DNA of 64,000 nucleotides, taken from Arthrobacter sp. zg-Y1171 (GTDB lineage: Bacteria; Actinomycetota; Actinomycetes; Actinomycetales; Micrococcaceae). Below the pieces are notes generated by a model. That model was given only the letters and a program-made list of their open reading frames with translations. It was not told the DNA's origin and made no database searches. This document shows positions 17,100-26,335 of this stretch, piece by piece (the stretch's first letter is position 1; the number at the start of each line of letters is the position of its first letter). The DNA lies in contig NZ_CP104264.1 in NCBI RefSeq assembly GCF_025244845.1, positions 248,001 to 312,000 on the forward strand, given 5' to 3'. Position numbers and translations under genes: made by a program.

Positions 17100-18593
17100 C
17101 TACAACCCGGCGTCGCCGTCGCGGACCGCGGCCAGTTCGAGGACGCGGTCGCGGCAGAGCCGCCAGCCGAGCATCAGCGCGGGGATGATGACCGCCAGGG
17201 AGGCTATGGTCCAGGTGCCGACGGGCGAGTCGAAGGCCATCAGGATCAGCACGGCGAGAAGGAACGCGAGCGTGATCCAGCCGCTCACGGGTGCGCCGGG
17301 CATCCGGAAGGACGGGCGGGACAGTTGGCCGCGCCGCGCCCGCTTCGTCAGCTCCATCTGGCACAGGACGATCATGGCCCAGGTGCTGATGATGCCCAGG
17401 GATGCGACGTTCAGGACGATTTCGAAGGCCTGGGCGGGAACAACGGCGTTGAGGACGACGCCGAGCAGGGCAACGACCGCGGTCAGGGCGATACCGCCGT
17501 AGGGGACGCCCGCCTTGTTCATCCGCCCGGCGAACTTCGGGGCGGAGCCGGCAACAGACATGGAGCGCATGATGCGGCCGGTGGAATATAGGCCCGCATT
17601 GAGCGAAGACAGTGCGGCAGTCAGGACCACCAGGTTCATGATCGCGTCCACACCGTCCACCCCGATGGAGCCGAAGAACGTGACGAACGGGCTTTCGCCG
17701 GCCTTGTAGGAGCTGTAGGGCAGCAGCAGCGAAAGCAGCACCAGGGTGCCGACGTAGAACACCGCAATGCGCACGATCACCGTGTTGATGGCCTTGGGCA
17801 TGATCTTTTCCGGGTGCTCGGTCTCGCCCGCGGCCGTGCCGATGAGCTCGATCGAGGCGTAGGCGAACACCACACCCTGCATTACGACGACGGCGGGCAG
17901 CAGGCCGTTGGGGAACATGCCGCCGTTGTCCGAGATCAGGCTGAAGCCGACCTGCTGGCCGTCCACGGGGGTGCCGAAGATGACGAAGCAGATGCCCACG
18001 ATCAGGAAGGAAACCAGGGCCACCACCTTGATCAGCGCGAACCAGAACTCGAGTTCGCCGAACACCTTGACGCTGACCAGGTTCAGGCCCAGCACCAGGA
18101 TCAGGGCGGCCAAGGCCCAGGTCCACTGCGGGACATCCGCGATGGGCGGCCAGTACTTCCGGAAGAAGTTCATATAGAGCGCGACGGCGGTGATGTCCAC
18201 GATCGCGGTCATCGCCCAGTTGAGCCAGTACAGCCAGCCGGTGACGAAGGCGGCCTTCTCGCCGAAGAACTCGCGGGCGTAGGAGACGAACGAGCCGGAG
18301 GAGGGCCGGTGCATAACCAGCTCGCCGAGGGCCCGCAGAATCATGAAGGCGAAGAAACCGCAGACGGCGTAGCTGATGACCAGCGACGGCCCTGCCGTGG
18401 CCAGGCGGCCGCCGGCACCCATAAACAGCCCGGTGCCGATGGCGCCGCCGATGGCGATCATCTGGACCTGGCGGGGCTTGAGTCCCTTGTGATAGCCCTC
18501 TTCCTCGTGGTGGAAGGTGGGTTCAGGGGCGTTCGCCGCACGCGCGGAGTCCGGGATCGCCGGCCTCTGCGTGACCGGTGATGGCTGTGTCAT
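17100..18593 (-). CDS. ansP: L-asparagine permease-type amino acid transporter
   Basis: A 497-aa APC-superfamily transporter with 12 predicted helices. It closely follows mycobacterial Ans[21 protein letters not shown] at the cytoplasmic N-terminus, the GTGLF unwound helix, [20 protein letters not shown] and [21 protein letters not shown]. The motif [19 protein letters not shown] is the helix-6/7 signature. Known AnsP proteins import asparagine; related members take GABA or other amino acids, so substrate is moderately certain. Upstream region 18594-18908 holds a small palindrome. Confidence 0.8.
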   Translation of the reverse strand: MTQPSPVTQRPAIPDSARAANAPEPTFHHEEEGYHKGLKPRQVQMIAIGGAIGTGLFMGAGGRLATAGPSLVISYAVCGFFAFMILRALGELVMHRPSSGSFVSYAREFFGEKAAFVTGWLYWLNWAMTAIVDITAVALYMNFFRKYWPPIADVPQWTWALAALILVLGLNLVSVKVFGELEFWFALIKVVALVSFLIVGICFVIFGTPVDGQQVGFSLISDNGGMFPNGLLPAVVVMQGVVFAYASIELIGTAAGETEHPEKIMPKAINTVIVRIAVFYVGTLVLLSLLLPYSSYKAGESPFVTFFGSIGVDGVDAIMNLVVLTAALSSLNAGLYSTGRIMRSMSVAGSAPKFAGRMNKAGVPYGGIALTAVVALLGVVLNAVVPAQAFEIVLNVASLGIISTWAMIVLCQMELTKRARRGQLSRPSFRMPGAPVSGWITLAFLLAVLILMAFDSPVGTWTIASLAVIIPALMLGWRLCRDRVLELAAVRDGDAGL

Positions 18594-18908
18594 GGGGGTC
18601 CTTTGCTTGCTCAGCCCCGCGGGGTGCTGCGGGCTGAAGAGTTCGGGGGGCTGCTCGCCGGCGGGCGGCCCGGTCCGGGGTACGGGTTCCCTGCGCCGGA
18701 TCAGGGCGTGCGGCCCTAGGGCAGGGAAAGGCGGGGGTTCTTCGATGTGTTCTGTCAGGCGCCTGCTCAGCCTCTAAACCGCCGCAGAGTGCGTTGAGGG
18801 GCGCTCGCAGGAGCTAACTCATGCTGTCCGATTGTTCGGATCCCTGACAAGTTCACCCGAAGACTATGGCAGTAGTCACACGGGAGCGTCAAAACGGGTG
18901 CAGGCCCT
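18594..18908. promoter_or_regulatory. Upstream region of ansP with small palindrome
   Basis: No gene is visible in these 315 bases. The palindrome TCCGA-TTGT-TCGGA at 18827-18840 lies about 235 bp upstream of the permease start and could be a regulator site or part of a weak terminator for the neighbouring polymerase gene. It is not placed like a typical core-promoter operator. Evidence is limited to the symmetry. Confidence 0.3.
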
Positions 18909-19982
18909 TCACCACCCGCCACGCGTAGGCGTGTGACCCTTCCGGGCGTCGTCGGGCATCGCCATTTCGGCCCGCAGGCCCAACAGCCGGATCGGTCGGC
19001 CGGGTTCGATGGCGCCGGCGAGATCCAGGGCCCGGGCGAGGACGTCCTCCCGGTCGAAGGTCTCGGGGATCTTCCGCGCATGCGTCTTGGTGGTGAACGG
19101 CGCGTACCGGACCTTGAGGGCCAGCCCGATCACCGGCCGCCCTTCGGACGCCACATCCTTCAGGACCTGCGCGGTCAGCTCCCGCACGGCGTCGTCTACC
19201 TGCGCCGGCTCGGTGAGGTCCTGCTGGAAGGTGGTCTCCCGGCTGTGTCCCCGGGCGACCCACGGGGTGTCGTCCACAACGCTGGTGCCGTCCCCGCGTC
19301 CCAGTTCGTTGTACCAGGGGCCCATCTTCGGCCCGAACTCCGGAACCAGCGCCTGCGGATCGGCCGCGGCGAGCTCGGCAACAGTATTGATTCCCAGCTT
19401 CGCCAGCCGGCCCGAGATCTTGTTCCCGACGCCCCACAGCTCCTTGGTGGGCCGCTGGCCCATGAAGTCGAGCCAGTTCGCGGTGGTGAGGCGGAAGACG
19501 CCGGCGGGCTTGCCGAAATCCGTGGCGTTCTTGGCGCGGATCAGGGTGTCGCCGATGCCCACGCTGCAGTGCAGCTGCGTGCGGTCCAGGATGTCGGCTT
19601 GGAGCTGGCGGGCGTAGGTTTCCGGGTCCTCAGTCTCCACACCCACAAAGGCCTCATCCCAGCCCAAAACCTGGACGACGGCGCCGGGCTGGGCGCGCAG
19701 CGTGGCCATCACCGTGTCCGAAGCCTCGAGGTAGGCCTCGGCATCGACCGGCAGGATCACGGCGTCGGGCACCTTCCGGGCCGCGATCCGCAGCGGCATG
19801 CCGGACCCGACGCCGAACGCCCTGGCCTCGTAGGAAGCAGTGGACACCACGGCACGTTCGGTCGGGTCGCCCCGGCCCCCGACAATGATCGGCTTGCCGG
19901 CAAGTTCCGGGCGCCGGAGCACTTCGACGGCGGCGATGAACTGGTCGAGGTCGACGTGCAGCACCCAAGGGATCGCGTTCAC
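18909..19982 (-). CDS. dinB: DNA polymerase IV, DinB2 type with Ile steric gate
   Basis: A 357-aa Y-family polymerase starting at GTG 19982. Catalytic residues are seen in HVDLDQF and LGWDEAFVGV; GDPTERAVVSTASYEAR and CSVGIGDTLIRAKNATDFGKP are typical finger/palm motifs; a little-finger domain follows residue 235. The residue after DLDQF, where Dpo4 and DinB carry an aromatic steric gate, is Ile. Mycobacterium smegmatis DinB2 has Leu there and readily inserts ribonucleotides. I infer weak sugar discrimination here. No beta-clamp motif of the QL-LF kind is obvious at the C-terminus. Confidence 0.85.
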   Translation of the reverse strand: MNAIPWVLHVDLDQFIAAVEVLRRPELAGKPIIVGGRGDPTERAVVSTASYEARAFGVGSGMPLRIAARKVPDAVILPVDAEAYLEASDTVMATLRAQPGAVVQVLGWDEAFVGVETEDPETYARQLQADILDRTQLHCSVGIGDTLIRAKNATDFGKPAGVFRLTTANWLDFMGQRPTKELWGVGNKISGRLAKLGINTVAELAAADPQALVPEFGPKMGPWYNELGRGDGTSVVDDTPWVARGHSRETTFQQDLTEPAQVDDAVRELTAQVLKDVASEGRPVIGLALKVRYAPFTTKTHARKIPETFDREDVLARALDLAGAIEPGRPIRLLGLRAEMAMPDDARKGHTPTRGGW

Positions 19983-20055
19983 GCGACCAGTGTGCCCTAA
20001 CGGGCGCTGGGACGCACCGCCCCCGGCCCACCAAATAACCGGGGCGCAGCGACGG

Positions 20056-21780
20056 TCAGGTGCGGCCCCGCCGGACCAACGCCTGCAGCGACCCGGCAAG
20101 CTGGCCGAGTTCGGCCACCCGCAGCAGTTTCAGCATGCCCAGGTACACGCCGCCCATCACGACCCCGCCCACGGAGAGCAGCACAAGGGCATGGAACTTC
20201 GACTGCCAAAGGTACCCGCCGGCGTCGTAACCTCCGAACGCCCAGAACACGGCCGTCCCGGCGAGGGCAGCGACAATGCCGGCAACCGTGAACCGGACGT
20301 GCGCGTCAAAGACCTGCCCGGCACCGTAAGGACCAATCGCCCGCGTGAGGAAGAGGTGACTGACGACGACGGCGATCACGTTGCCGAGGGAATAGGCGGC
20401 GGCGAGCGTCGGCACAATTAACCGGGGATCAAGTACGCCCGCAATAACGGCGAGAACCACCCCAACTCCGGACAGGATCAGCTGGATTTTCAGCGGCGTC
20501 TTCACATCCTCACCGGCATAGAACACCCGGCCGAGAAGGAAGTTGGCACTCAGGAACGGGGCTCCCACGGCAAGGATGGCGATGATGATTCCGTGGAGGG
20601 TGGCCACCTCGGGCGATTCGCTGAAGAGCATTCCGAGCGGCCCGGCGAATGCCAGCAAGGCCGCCGCGCCGAACACCGTGGCAACACCGGTGATGCGCAG
20701 CGCCCGGGACAGCACCGCGCGTACCTCCGGAAGGTTCCCGCCGGCATAGGCAGCGGAAAGCTGGTTGAACATTACCGTGGCCAGGGACAGGGCGATCACG
20801 GCGTGCGGCAGTTGGTAGACCATGGCCCCGATGTCCAGGTTCGCCAGGCCCGCGATCCGGTCCGGCCGGCCCGAGTCGGTGAGTGTTTGCCGGGCGTCGG
20901 AGGCGATGGTGGCAACGTAGAGATTGACGAAGTACAGGCCGTTGCCGACCAGCATCGTGATGATCGTGACGGATGCCAGCCGGCCCGTGCGTCCAAGCCC
21001 CGTGCCGTGCAGGCCGAACTTCGGCTTCAGTCCCAGTCTCAGGCGTCGAAGCGGGAGAAACAGCAGAAGCGCCTGAAGGGCGACGCCGAGCGTCATGCCT
21101 CCCGCCAGCAGGAACGTATGCTCCGGCGTCCACGTTTCGGGTTTATACCCTTCTGCCTGTTCGGCGCCCATCAGCGACAGGAACACGACCAATGCGCCGA
21201 TGGACACCAGGTTGTTCACCACGGGAGCCCACATGTACGGACCGAAGGAGCCGTTGGCATTCAGGATCTGGCCCAGCACGGCGTACAACCCGTAGAAAAA
21301 GATCTGCGGCAGGCACCAGTAGGCGAACGCCGTGGCCAGGGCGAGGTTGCCGTCGGTGAAACGCGTCGCCGCATCGATGATCACCGGAGCCGCGAGCGTC
21401 ACCAGCACCGTGAGGACCAGCAGCGCCGCTACGGCGAGGGTCAGGATCCTGCTGACGTAATCTGCGCCCCGGTCCGGCTGCCGGCTGGCCCGGACAATCT
21501 GGGGCACCAAAACGGCGTTGAACACCCCGCCGGCGACCATCAGGTAGATGAAGTTCGGCAGGGCGTTCGCGTAGGAAAACAGGTCCGACACCCCACCCGA
21601 GGCGCCGATAGCAGCGGCGAGGAGCGCCGTCCGGACCAGGCCGAGCACCCGGGACACGACGGTGCCGGCTGCCATAACAGCGCTGGCCCGCGCGGCCGAA
21701 CCGCTGTTCGGGGCCACGCGGGCCTCCCGGTCTGCCTGATCGGCATTCGAGGGCGCCGCGGTTGAACTCATGGAGGCCAT
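20056..21780 (-). CDS. murJ: MurJ/MviN-type lipid II flippase homologue
   Basis: A 574-aa polytopic membrane protein of the MOP flippase superfamily with about 14 helices. SRVLGLVRTALLAAAIG at the start, LFSYANALPNFIYLMVAGG and FNAVLVPQIVRA are MurJ signatures. MurJ moves lipid-linked peptidoglycan precursors across the membrane. The essential actinobacterial MurJ usually sits near the replication origin genes and may carry extra domains; this shorter copy in another context may be a second paralogue. Starts at 21780 and 21771 are both possible. Confidence 0.85.
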   Translation of the reverse strand: MASMSSTAAPSNADQADREARVAPNSGSAARASAVMAAGTVVSRVLGLVRTALLAAAIGASGGVSDLFSYANALPNFIYLMVAGGVFNAVLVPQIVRASRQPDRGADYVSRILTLAVAALLVLTVLVTLAAPVIIDAATRFTDGNLALATAFAYWCLPQIFFYGLYAVLGQILNANGSFGPYMWAPVVNNLVSIGALVVFLSLMGAEQAEGYKPETWTPEHTFLLAGGMTLGVALQALLLFLPLRRLRLGLKPKFGLHGTGLGRTGRLASVTIITMLVGNGLYFVNLYVATIASDARQTLTDSGRPDRIAGLANLDIGAMVYQLPHAVIALSLATVMFNQLSAAYAGGNLPEVRAVLSRALRITGVATVFGAAALLAFAGPLGMLFSESPEVATLHGIIIAILAVGAPFLSANFLLGRVFYAGEDVKTPLKIQLILSGVGVVLAVIAGVLDPRLIVPTLAAAYSLGNVIAVVVSHLFLTRAIGPYGAGQVFDAHVRFTVAGIVAALAGTAVFWAFGGYDAGGYLWQSKFHALVLLSVGGVVMGGVYLGMLKLLRVAELGQLAGSLQALVRRGRT

Positions 21781-21808
21781 CGTTCCAGATACGCGGCAGG
21801 AACCCGCG

Positions 21809-22681
21809 CTACCCGCCGATGGTGTCCAGCTCCGCGACATCCTCCGTGGACAGCATCAGTGCAGCGCCGGTCACGTTTTCCCGCAGATGCGCTACGGAGG
21901 AGGTGCCGGGGATAAGCAGGATGTTCGGGGAACGCTGCAGCAGCCACGCCAGGGCCACGGACATGGGGGTTGAACCCAGGCGTGCGGCGATGGCGGAGAG
22001 TTCCTCGGATTGGAGCGGACTGAAACCTCCCAGCGGGAAGAACGGCACGTAGGCGATACCGTCCTGCGCGAGGGAATCGATCAGGCCGTCGTCCTGGCGG
22101 AAGGCAAGGTTGTACATGTTCTGCACCGAGACGATGGGGGCAACGCTGCGTGCTTCGGCTACCTGCTCGGGCAGCACGTTGCTCACGCCGAGGTGCCGGA
22201 TGAGCCCCTGCTGCTGGAGCTCCGCGAGTGTCTCCAGCGCTTCGGCAAGGGCCCCGGGCACGGTTCCATGGGCGTCACCCATGCGGAGGTTCACCAGGTC
22301 CAGTACATCCAGTCCGAGTGTCTCCAGGTTCTCCTCGACGGCACGGCGCAGCTGGTCGGGCTTCCGTGCCGGGGTCCATCCGCCCTGGTCGTCGCGGTCG
22401 GCCCCCACCTTGGTCACCACATGCAGGGTCCGGGGGTAGGGGTGCAGCGCCTCGCGGATGAGCGAGTTGGTGATGTGCGGCCCGTACGCCTCTGCGGTGT
22501 CGACGTGGGTGATGCCGAGAGTGACGGCCTCGCGCAGGACCGAGAGGGCGCCGTCGTAATCCGGCGGAGGTCCCATCACCCCCGGCCCGGCGAGCTGCAT
22601 GGCCCCGTATCCAAAGCGGGACACCTCGAGGTCGCCCAAGGTCCAGGTGCCGCCGGGAAGCGATGTGGTAAATGTGCTCAT
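21809..22681 (-). CDS. Aldo/keto reductase family oxidoreductase
   Basis: A 290-aa TIM-barrel NADPH-dependent oxidoreductase. Catalytic Asp and Tyr are in HVDTAEAYGPH and the Lys in VVTKVGADR. The usual catalytic His is replaced by Asn (LDLVNLRMGD), a variation found in some AKR subfamilies. The C-terminal NADPH motif IPGTSSVAHLRENV is intact. It is transcribed away from the HxlR regulator gene across a 115-bp intergenic region with inverted repeats, so that regulator probably controls it. Confidence 0.87.
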   Translation of the reverse strand: MSTFTTSLPGGTWTLGDLEVSRFGYGAMQLAGPGVMGPPPDYDGALSVLREAVTLGITHVDTAEAYGPHITNSLIREALHPYPRTLHVVTKVGADRDDQGGWTPARKPDQLRRAVEENLETLGLDVLDLVNLRMGDAHGTVPGALAEALETLAELQQQGLIRHLGVSNVLPEQVAEARSVAPIVSVQNMYNLAFRQDDGLIDSLAQDGIAYVPFFPLGGFSPLQSEELSAIAARLGSTPMSVALAWLLQRSPNILLIPGTSSVAHLRENVTGAALMLSTEDVAELDTIGG

Positions 22682-22736
22682 GTTCTGCCTTTCAGGGGTG
22701 GTGATCCTTACTTCCGCAGTCCACTATGGAGACGCA

Positions 22737-22753
22737 ACTTCCCCGCAGGAAGT
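22737..22753. promoter_or_regulatory. Inverted repeat between reductase and HxlR genes
   Basis: ACTTCC-N5-GGAAGT is a perfect palindrome midway between the divergent starts. Related half-sites occur at TTACTTCC (22708-22715) and AAGTAA (22772-22777), and a second small palindrome GGCAC-N6-GTGCC lies at 22755-22770. TTACTT/AAGTAA-type half-sites are common for HxlR regulators. Operator role is inferred. Confidence 0.45.
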
Positions 22754-22796
22754 AGGCACCTGAAAGTGCCCAAGTAACCCGGAAGGCAGGGCAGCA

Positions 22797-23222
22797 ATGG
22801 CCACGATGACAGCGGCAGAGAAACGAGCGCAGGAGAAAGATGCGTATAACGCGTTCCTGGATGCCTGTCCCAGCCGGCAACTGCTGGACCGGATCTCCAA
22901 TAAATGGGTCACGCTGGCCCTGGCCGCCCTCGGCAGCGGGCCGGACTGCGACGGCGATCCCCGCCCGCTGCGTTTCTCCGAGCTGTCCCGGGTGCTGGCC
23001 GGCGTAAGCCAGAAGATGCTCACCCAGACACTTCGCTCACTGGAGCGGGACGGTCTTCTCACCCGCACCGTCACCCCCACGGTGCCGGTGACCGTCAGCT
23101 ATGAGCTCACCGATCTCGGGCGCTCCCTGCACGGACTAACCCGCGGCATCAAGGCCTGGGCGGAACAGCACATGGATGACGTGTTCACCGAGCGCGCCGC
23201 CTACGACTCCCGCGGCGCCTGA
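22797..23222 (+). CDS. HxlR family winged-helix transcriptional regulator
   Basis: A 141-aa DNA-binding protein. CPSRQLLDRISNKWVTLALAAL is the HxlR signature with the N-terminal Cys that can act as a redox or electrophile sensor. The recognition region FSELSRVLAGVSQKMLTQTLRSL and wing LERDGLLTR are clear. Divergent to the aldo/keto reductase gene, which it likely represses until a quinone or aldehyde modifies it; this is inference from family habit. Confidence 0.88.
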   Translation: MATMTAAEKRAQEKDAYNAFLDACPSRQLLDRISNKWVTLALAALGSGPDCDGDPRPLRFSELSRVLAGVSQKMLTQTLRSLERDGLLTRTVTPTVPVTVSYELTDLGRSLHGLTRGIKAWAEQHMDDVFTERAAYDSRGA

Positions 23223-23235
23223 CCCCTGGCCCGGG

Positions 23236-24396
23236 CTAGGAATCCAGCGCCGGATGCGGGTAGGCGGGCTCCCGCTGCTGGAACTGCAGCACGTCCTCGT
23301 TGAGGATCACACCGTCGCGGATTTCAATTGCCCGCCGGATGGTTTCGTTCTCCGTCCACGCCGCAGGACCGGCAATGACCGTTTCCAGGAAGGGCAGGAG
23401 CGCCTCGCTGATTTCCCAGCTGGCGGAGTTCCAAAGGTAGGACGGACTGTGATCGACGGCGTAGTAGTTGATGTGCTCGCCCACCTCGAACATCGGGTCG
23501 GTGAACGTGGTGGTTTTCGCCCACTCGAAGCCCATGCCTTCGTCGCAGGACACGTCCACGATCAGGCTGCCGGGCCGGAACGCGTCCAGGTCATCGGTGC
23601 GCAGGTAGGTCAGCGGGGCGTTGGGATCCTGCAAAGTGCAGTTGACCACGATGTCGCTCTCGGCAAGGAACGGGGCCAGCGGCACCCGGCCGTCTTCGGT
23701 GATGACCTCGCTGAGGAACGGCGAGTTGTCGTCACGGTCGAACTGAACAATCCGCGCGGAGTGGATCGGCGACCCGACCGCCGCGACGCCGCGGTTGGTC
23801 AGGACCTGGACGTCATGGATGCCGTGCGCATTCAGGGCAGTGACCGCGCCGCGTGCCGTTGCGCCGAAGCCGATGACGACGGCGCTGAGCCGGCGCCCGT
23901 AGTCGCCGGTTGACCCGGTCAGGCTGAGGGCGTGCAGGACGGAGCAATACCCGGCCAGCTCGTTGTTCTTGTGGAAGACGTGCAGGCCGAAACCGCCGTC
24001 GGCAGCCCAATGGTTCATCGCTTCGAAGGCGATCAGCGTGAGCTTTTTGTCGATGGCGAGCTGGGTGACGGCGCGGTCCTGGACGCAGTGCGGCCAGCCC
24101 CAGAGGGTCTGCCCGTCCCGCAGCTCGGCGAGGTCCTCGGGCTGCGGCTTGGGCAGGAGGACGACGTCGGCCTCCGCCAGGATCTGCGCCCGCGGGAGCA
24201 CAGCACCAACGAGCGGCTTCAGCTCCATGTCCGGAACGCCGAACTTGTCTCCGTAGCCTTCTTCCAGGAGCAGCTGCCGCCGGACCTCCGGGGCGATGCG
24301 TTCCAGGTGAAGCGGGTGGATGGCCAGCCGCCGCTCATCGGGCTTGCGTGTGCTGGACAGGACGCCGAGGGTGAGACGCTCCACGGGGCGGTTCAC
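23236..24396 (-). CDS. ceo: N5-(carboxyethyl)ornithine synthase
   Basis: A 386-aa enzyme of the alanine dehydrogenase-like family. N5-(carboxyethyl)ornithine synthases reductively condense pyruvate with ornithine (or lysine) using NADPH. Seen: LGVLSSTRKPDERRLAIHP at the start, VVLLPKPQPEDLAELRDGQT, WGWPHCVQ, GFGATARGAVTALNAHG (Rossmann) and the late VDHSPSYLWNSASWE. It starts at GTG 24396, which overlaps the stop of the small basic gene upstream (GTGA), so translation is coupled. The exact amino-acid partner is not certain. Confidence 0.8.
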   Translation of the reverse strand: MNRPVERLTLGVLSSTRKPDERRLAIHPLHLERIAPEVRRQLLLEEGYGDKFGVPDMELKPLVGAVLPRAQILAEADVVLLPKPQPEDLAELRDGQTLWGWPHCVQDRAVTQLAIDKKLTLIAFEAMNHWAADGGFGLHVFHKNNELAGYCSVLHALSLTGSTGDYGRRLSAVVIGFGATARGAVTALNAHGIHDVQVLTNRGVAAVGSPIHSARIVQFDRDDNSPFLSEVITEDGRVPLAPFLAESDIVVNCTLQDPNAPLTYLRTDDLDAFRPGSLIVDVSCDEGMGFEWAKTTTFTDPMFEVGEHINYYAVDHSPSYLWNSASWEISEALLPFLETVIAGPAAWTENETIRRAIEIRDGVILNEDVLQFQQREPAYPHPALDS

Positions 24397-24539
24397 TTCT
24401 TTTTGGGCGGTGCGGGTTTGGTGCCGGCGGCCTTGTCGAGGGCGGGCGGAGCCGCGGCGGCCTTCTTCTCGGCACGCTTTTCCTTGATGGACTTGCCGGA
24501 CTTTTTCGATGCTGCTTGGCGCGGGGACTTGTCAGACAT
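24393..24539 (-). CDS. Small Lys/Ala-rich basic protein
   Basis: A 48-aa protein from ATG 24539: MSDKSPRQAASKKSGKSIKE then KRAEKKAAAA and a Pro/Lys tail ending PPKKK. About one third of residues are Lys or Arg. Low complexity with no domain; similar short basic proteins occur in Arthrobacter but have no known role. Its TGA overlaps the GTG start of the carboxyethylornithine synthase gene by four bases. Confidence 0.6.
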   Translation of the reverse strand: MSDKSPRQAASKKSGKSIKEKRAEKKAAAAPPALDKAAGTKPAPPKKK

Positions 24540-24638
24540 GTTCGCTCCTGTAGCGGAACCGAGGCGGTTCCTGACTCTGAACCATACATGCACCGCAGCC
24601 GGGCGCTTGGAGGCGGAGCGAACAGGGCCTGTTGGTGC

Positions 24639-26177
24639 CTACCGCCCGGCCCAGGCCTCCGCGTAGAACTGCGGGGAAAGCGATTCCAGCAGTTCGACGT
24701 AGGCATCCCGCTCCATGGCCTGCGCCGATTCGGCCGGAATCTCCGAGGTGAAGGCGGATACCCCCAGCCCGGCCTGACGATCCTTGAGGGTCAGGCCTGC
24801 GGCTTCGAGGATGGTCGGGTACATGCTCAGCTGGTCCGCACCGGGGCGCAGCGTGGTGCCTGCTGCCTGGCCTGGAACCCAGACCCGGTTGAAGATAGTG
24901 CGGTTGGTGTGATGGTCCAGCTGCTCGTGGAAAGCATCGCCGGCACTCATGTGCTTGAGGTGGTCGCCCATGATTACCACGGCGGTGTCCTCGAGGTACC
25001 CCTGCTGTTCCATGTATTCCACGAATCCGGCCACCTCGGTCATGGAGCAGGAGAACACGGAGGTCACATTGTTCTCGGTATCCACGTTGCAGTAGTCGTA
25101 GACGTGCACCGGTTCGTGGGTGTCCAGCGTCAGCATGGAGAGGTTGAACGGCTTCCCGGTTTCCTCCGCCTCGGCATGCAGCCTGTCGACCTCCTCCTTG
25201 GCATGTGCCATAAGGCGTTCATCGCTCAGGCCCCAGTCCTTGCGGAAGTTCTCTTCCGGTTCGCCGGCGTCGCGCCAGTCGGAGAGGTCCTTCACTTCGG
25301 AGTAGCCATGGGTGCCCAGGAACGTGTCCTTCGCGGCGAAGGAGGCGTTGGCGCCGCCCAGGAAAACGTTGGTGTACCCCTGCTCTTCCAGGACGTCCCC
25401 AAGACAGGTTGACCCGCCCAGGTAAGTGTCGCCGTCGTCGTCTAGCTTGCTGGCGTCGCTGCTCTCGTCGGAGGAGCCCACGCCCTTCAGGGGGACGCCG
25501 CACTGCGTGGAGACTAGGCCGGCCATGGTCCAGCCGCCGCCCTCGTACTGCTGGAAATTCTCCACGCTCTGCCACCCCTTGGAAGGCTGCGTGGTGTCCT
25601 TGAGTGGAACGAAGGCGTCCTTTTCGAACAGCTGGTCATCCGCGAGGGTGGCTTCCCCGGACTCGAGGTAAACCAGCACCAGGTTGCGCTTCTGCTCCGC
25701 CCCGGTGACGGTCGGCTCCACGTAGTAGTCGCCGATGTTGTATTTGGAGTTCGCCGCCTTGATGTAGTCGGCCATGCCCACCGTGCTGGCGAAGGCCGTG
25801 GTGCCGCCAATGACCACTGCGACCACCAGGAGGGTGGAGACGGTGCGCATAATCCACGGTGAGCGGTTAGGCGTGTCCTCCCCGTCGCGGCGCTTGCGGC
25901 GGCGGAAGTACTGCCACAGGGCGATCCCGCCGGTGATGAGCAGGGGCAGGACGCCGACGCCCAGGATGCCGAGCCAGACAATGCCCCCGCCGCCGCCGTC
26001 GGTCTCCACCGAGACGAGGTTCAGGAGCATCTGGCCCACGGAGATTTCCCCCCAGAAGAACCGGATACCCGCAGCCGCAATAAGCATCGCCAACCCGAGC
26101 CAGATCAGGACGTAGACCAAGACGCGTCCCATAACGACGCCGACCCGTCGGGTCACGTCAAGAATCTGGCCAGACAT
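24639..26177 (-). CDS. Phosphoglycerol transferase / LTA synthase-like sulfatase-fold protein
   Basis: A 512-aa membrane enzyme. Three helices (about 15-40, 66-90, 110-130) are followed by an extracellular alkaline phosphatase-fold domain. LVYLESGEATLAD holds the metal-binding Glu172 and candidate nucleophile Thr177, and VVIMGDHLKHM the later metal-binding Asp-His. This layout matches phosphoglycerol transferases (OpgB/MdoB-like) and LTA synthases, which move glycerol-phosphate from phosphatidylglycerol onto envelope polymers. Donor/acceptor unknown. A hairpin with arms GGTGCCCG/CGGGCACC (26198-26222) lies in the leader. Confidence 0.82.
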   Translation of the reverse strand: MSGQILDVTRRVGVVMGRVLVYVLIWLGLAMLIAAAGIRFFWGEISVGQMLLNLVSVETDGGGGGIVWLGILGVGVLPLLITGGIALWQYFRRRKRRDGEDTPNRSPWIMRTVSTLLVVAVVIGGTTAFASTVGMADYIKAANSKYNIGDYYVEPTVTGAEQKRNLVLVYLESGEATLADDQLFEKDAFVPLKDTTQPSKGWQSVENFQQYEGGGWTMAGLVSTQCGVPLKGVGSSDESSDASKLDDDGDTYLGGSTCLGDVLEEQGYTNVFLGGANASFAAKDTFLGTHGYSEVKDLSDWRDAGEPEENFRKDWGLSDERLMAHAKEEVDRLHAEAEETGKPFNLSMLTLDTHEPVHVYDYCNVDTENNVTSVFSCSMTEVAGFVEYMEQQGYLEDTAVVIMGDHLKHMSAGDAFHEQLDHHTNRTIFNRVWVPGQAAGTTLRPGADQLSMYPTILEAAGLTLKDRQAGLGVSAFTSEIPAESAQAMERDAYVELLESLSPQFYAEAWAGR

Positions 26178-26335
26178 GAAGATACCTCGCGTTCCAGGTG
26201 CCCGCGTTTTCGCCGGGCACCCTTGACATCCGACCCGATCTCGGGGTCAAAGAAGAATAGTACCGTCATGCTACCTGTTCAACCTTGGTTCATCCCTCAG
26301 GAACGGGGTGTACACCTCCGCGAAAGATCCGGAGT

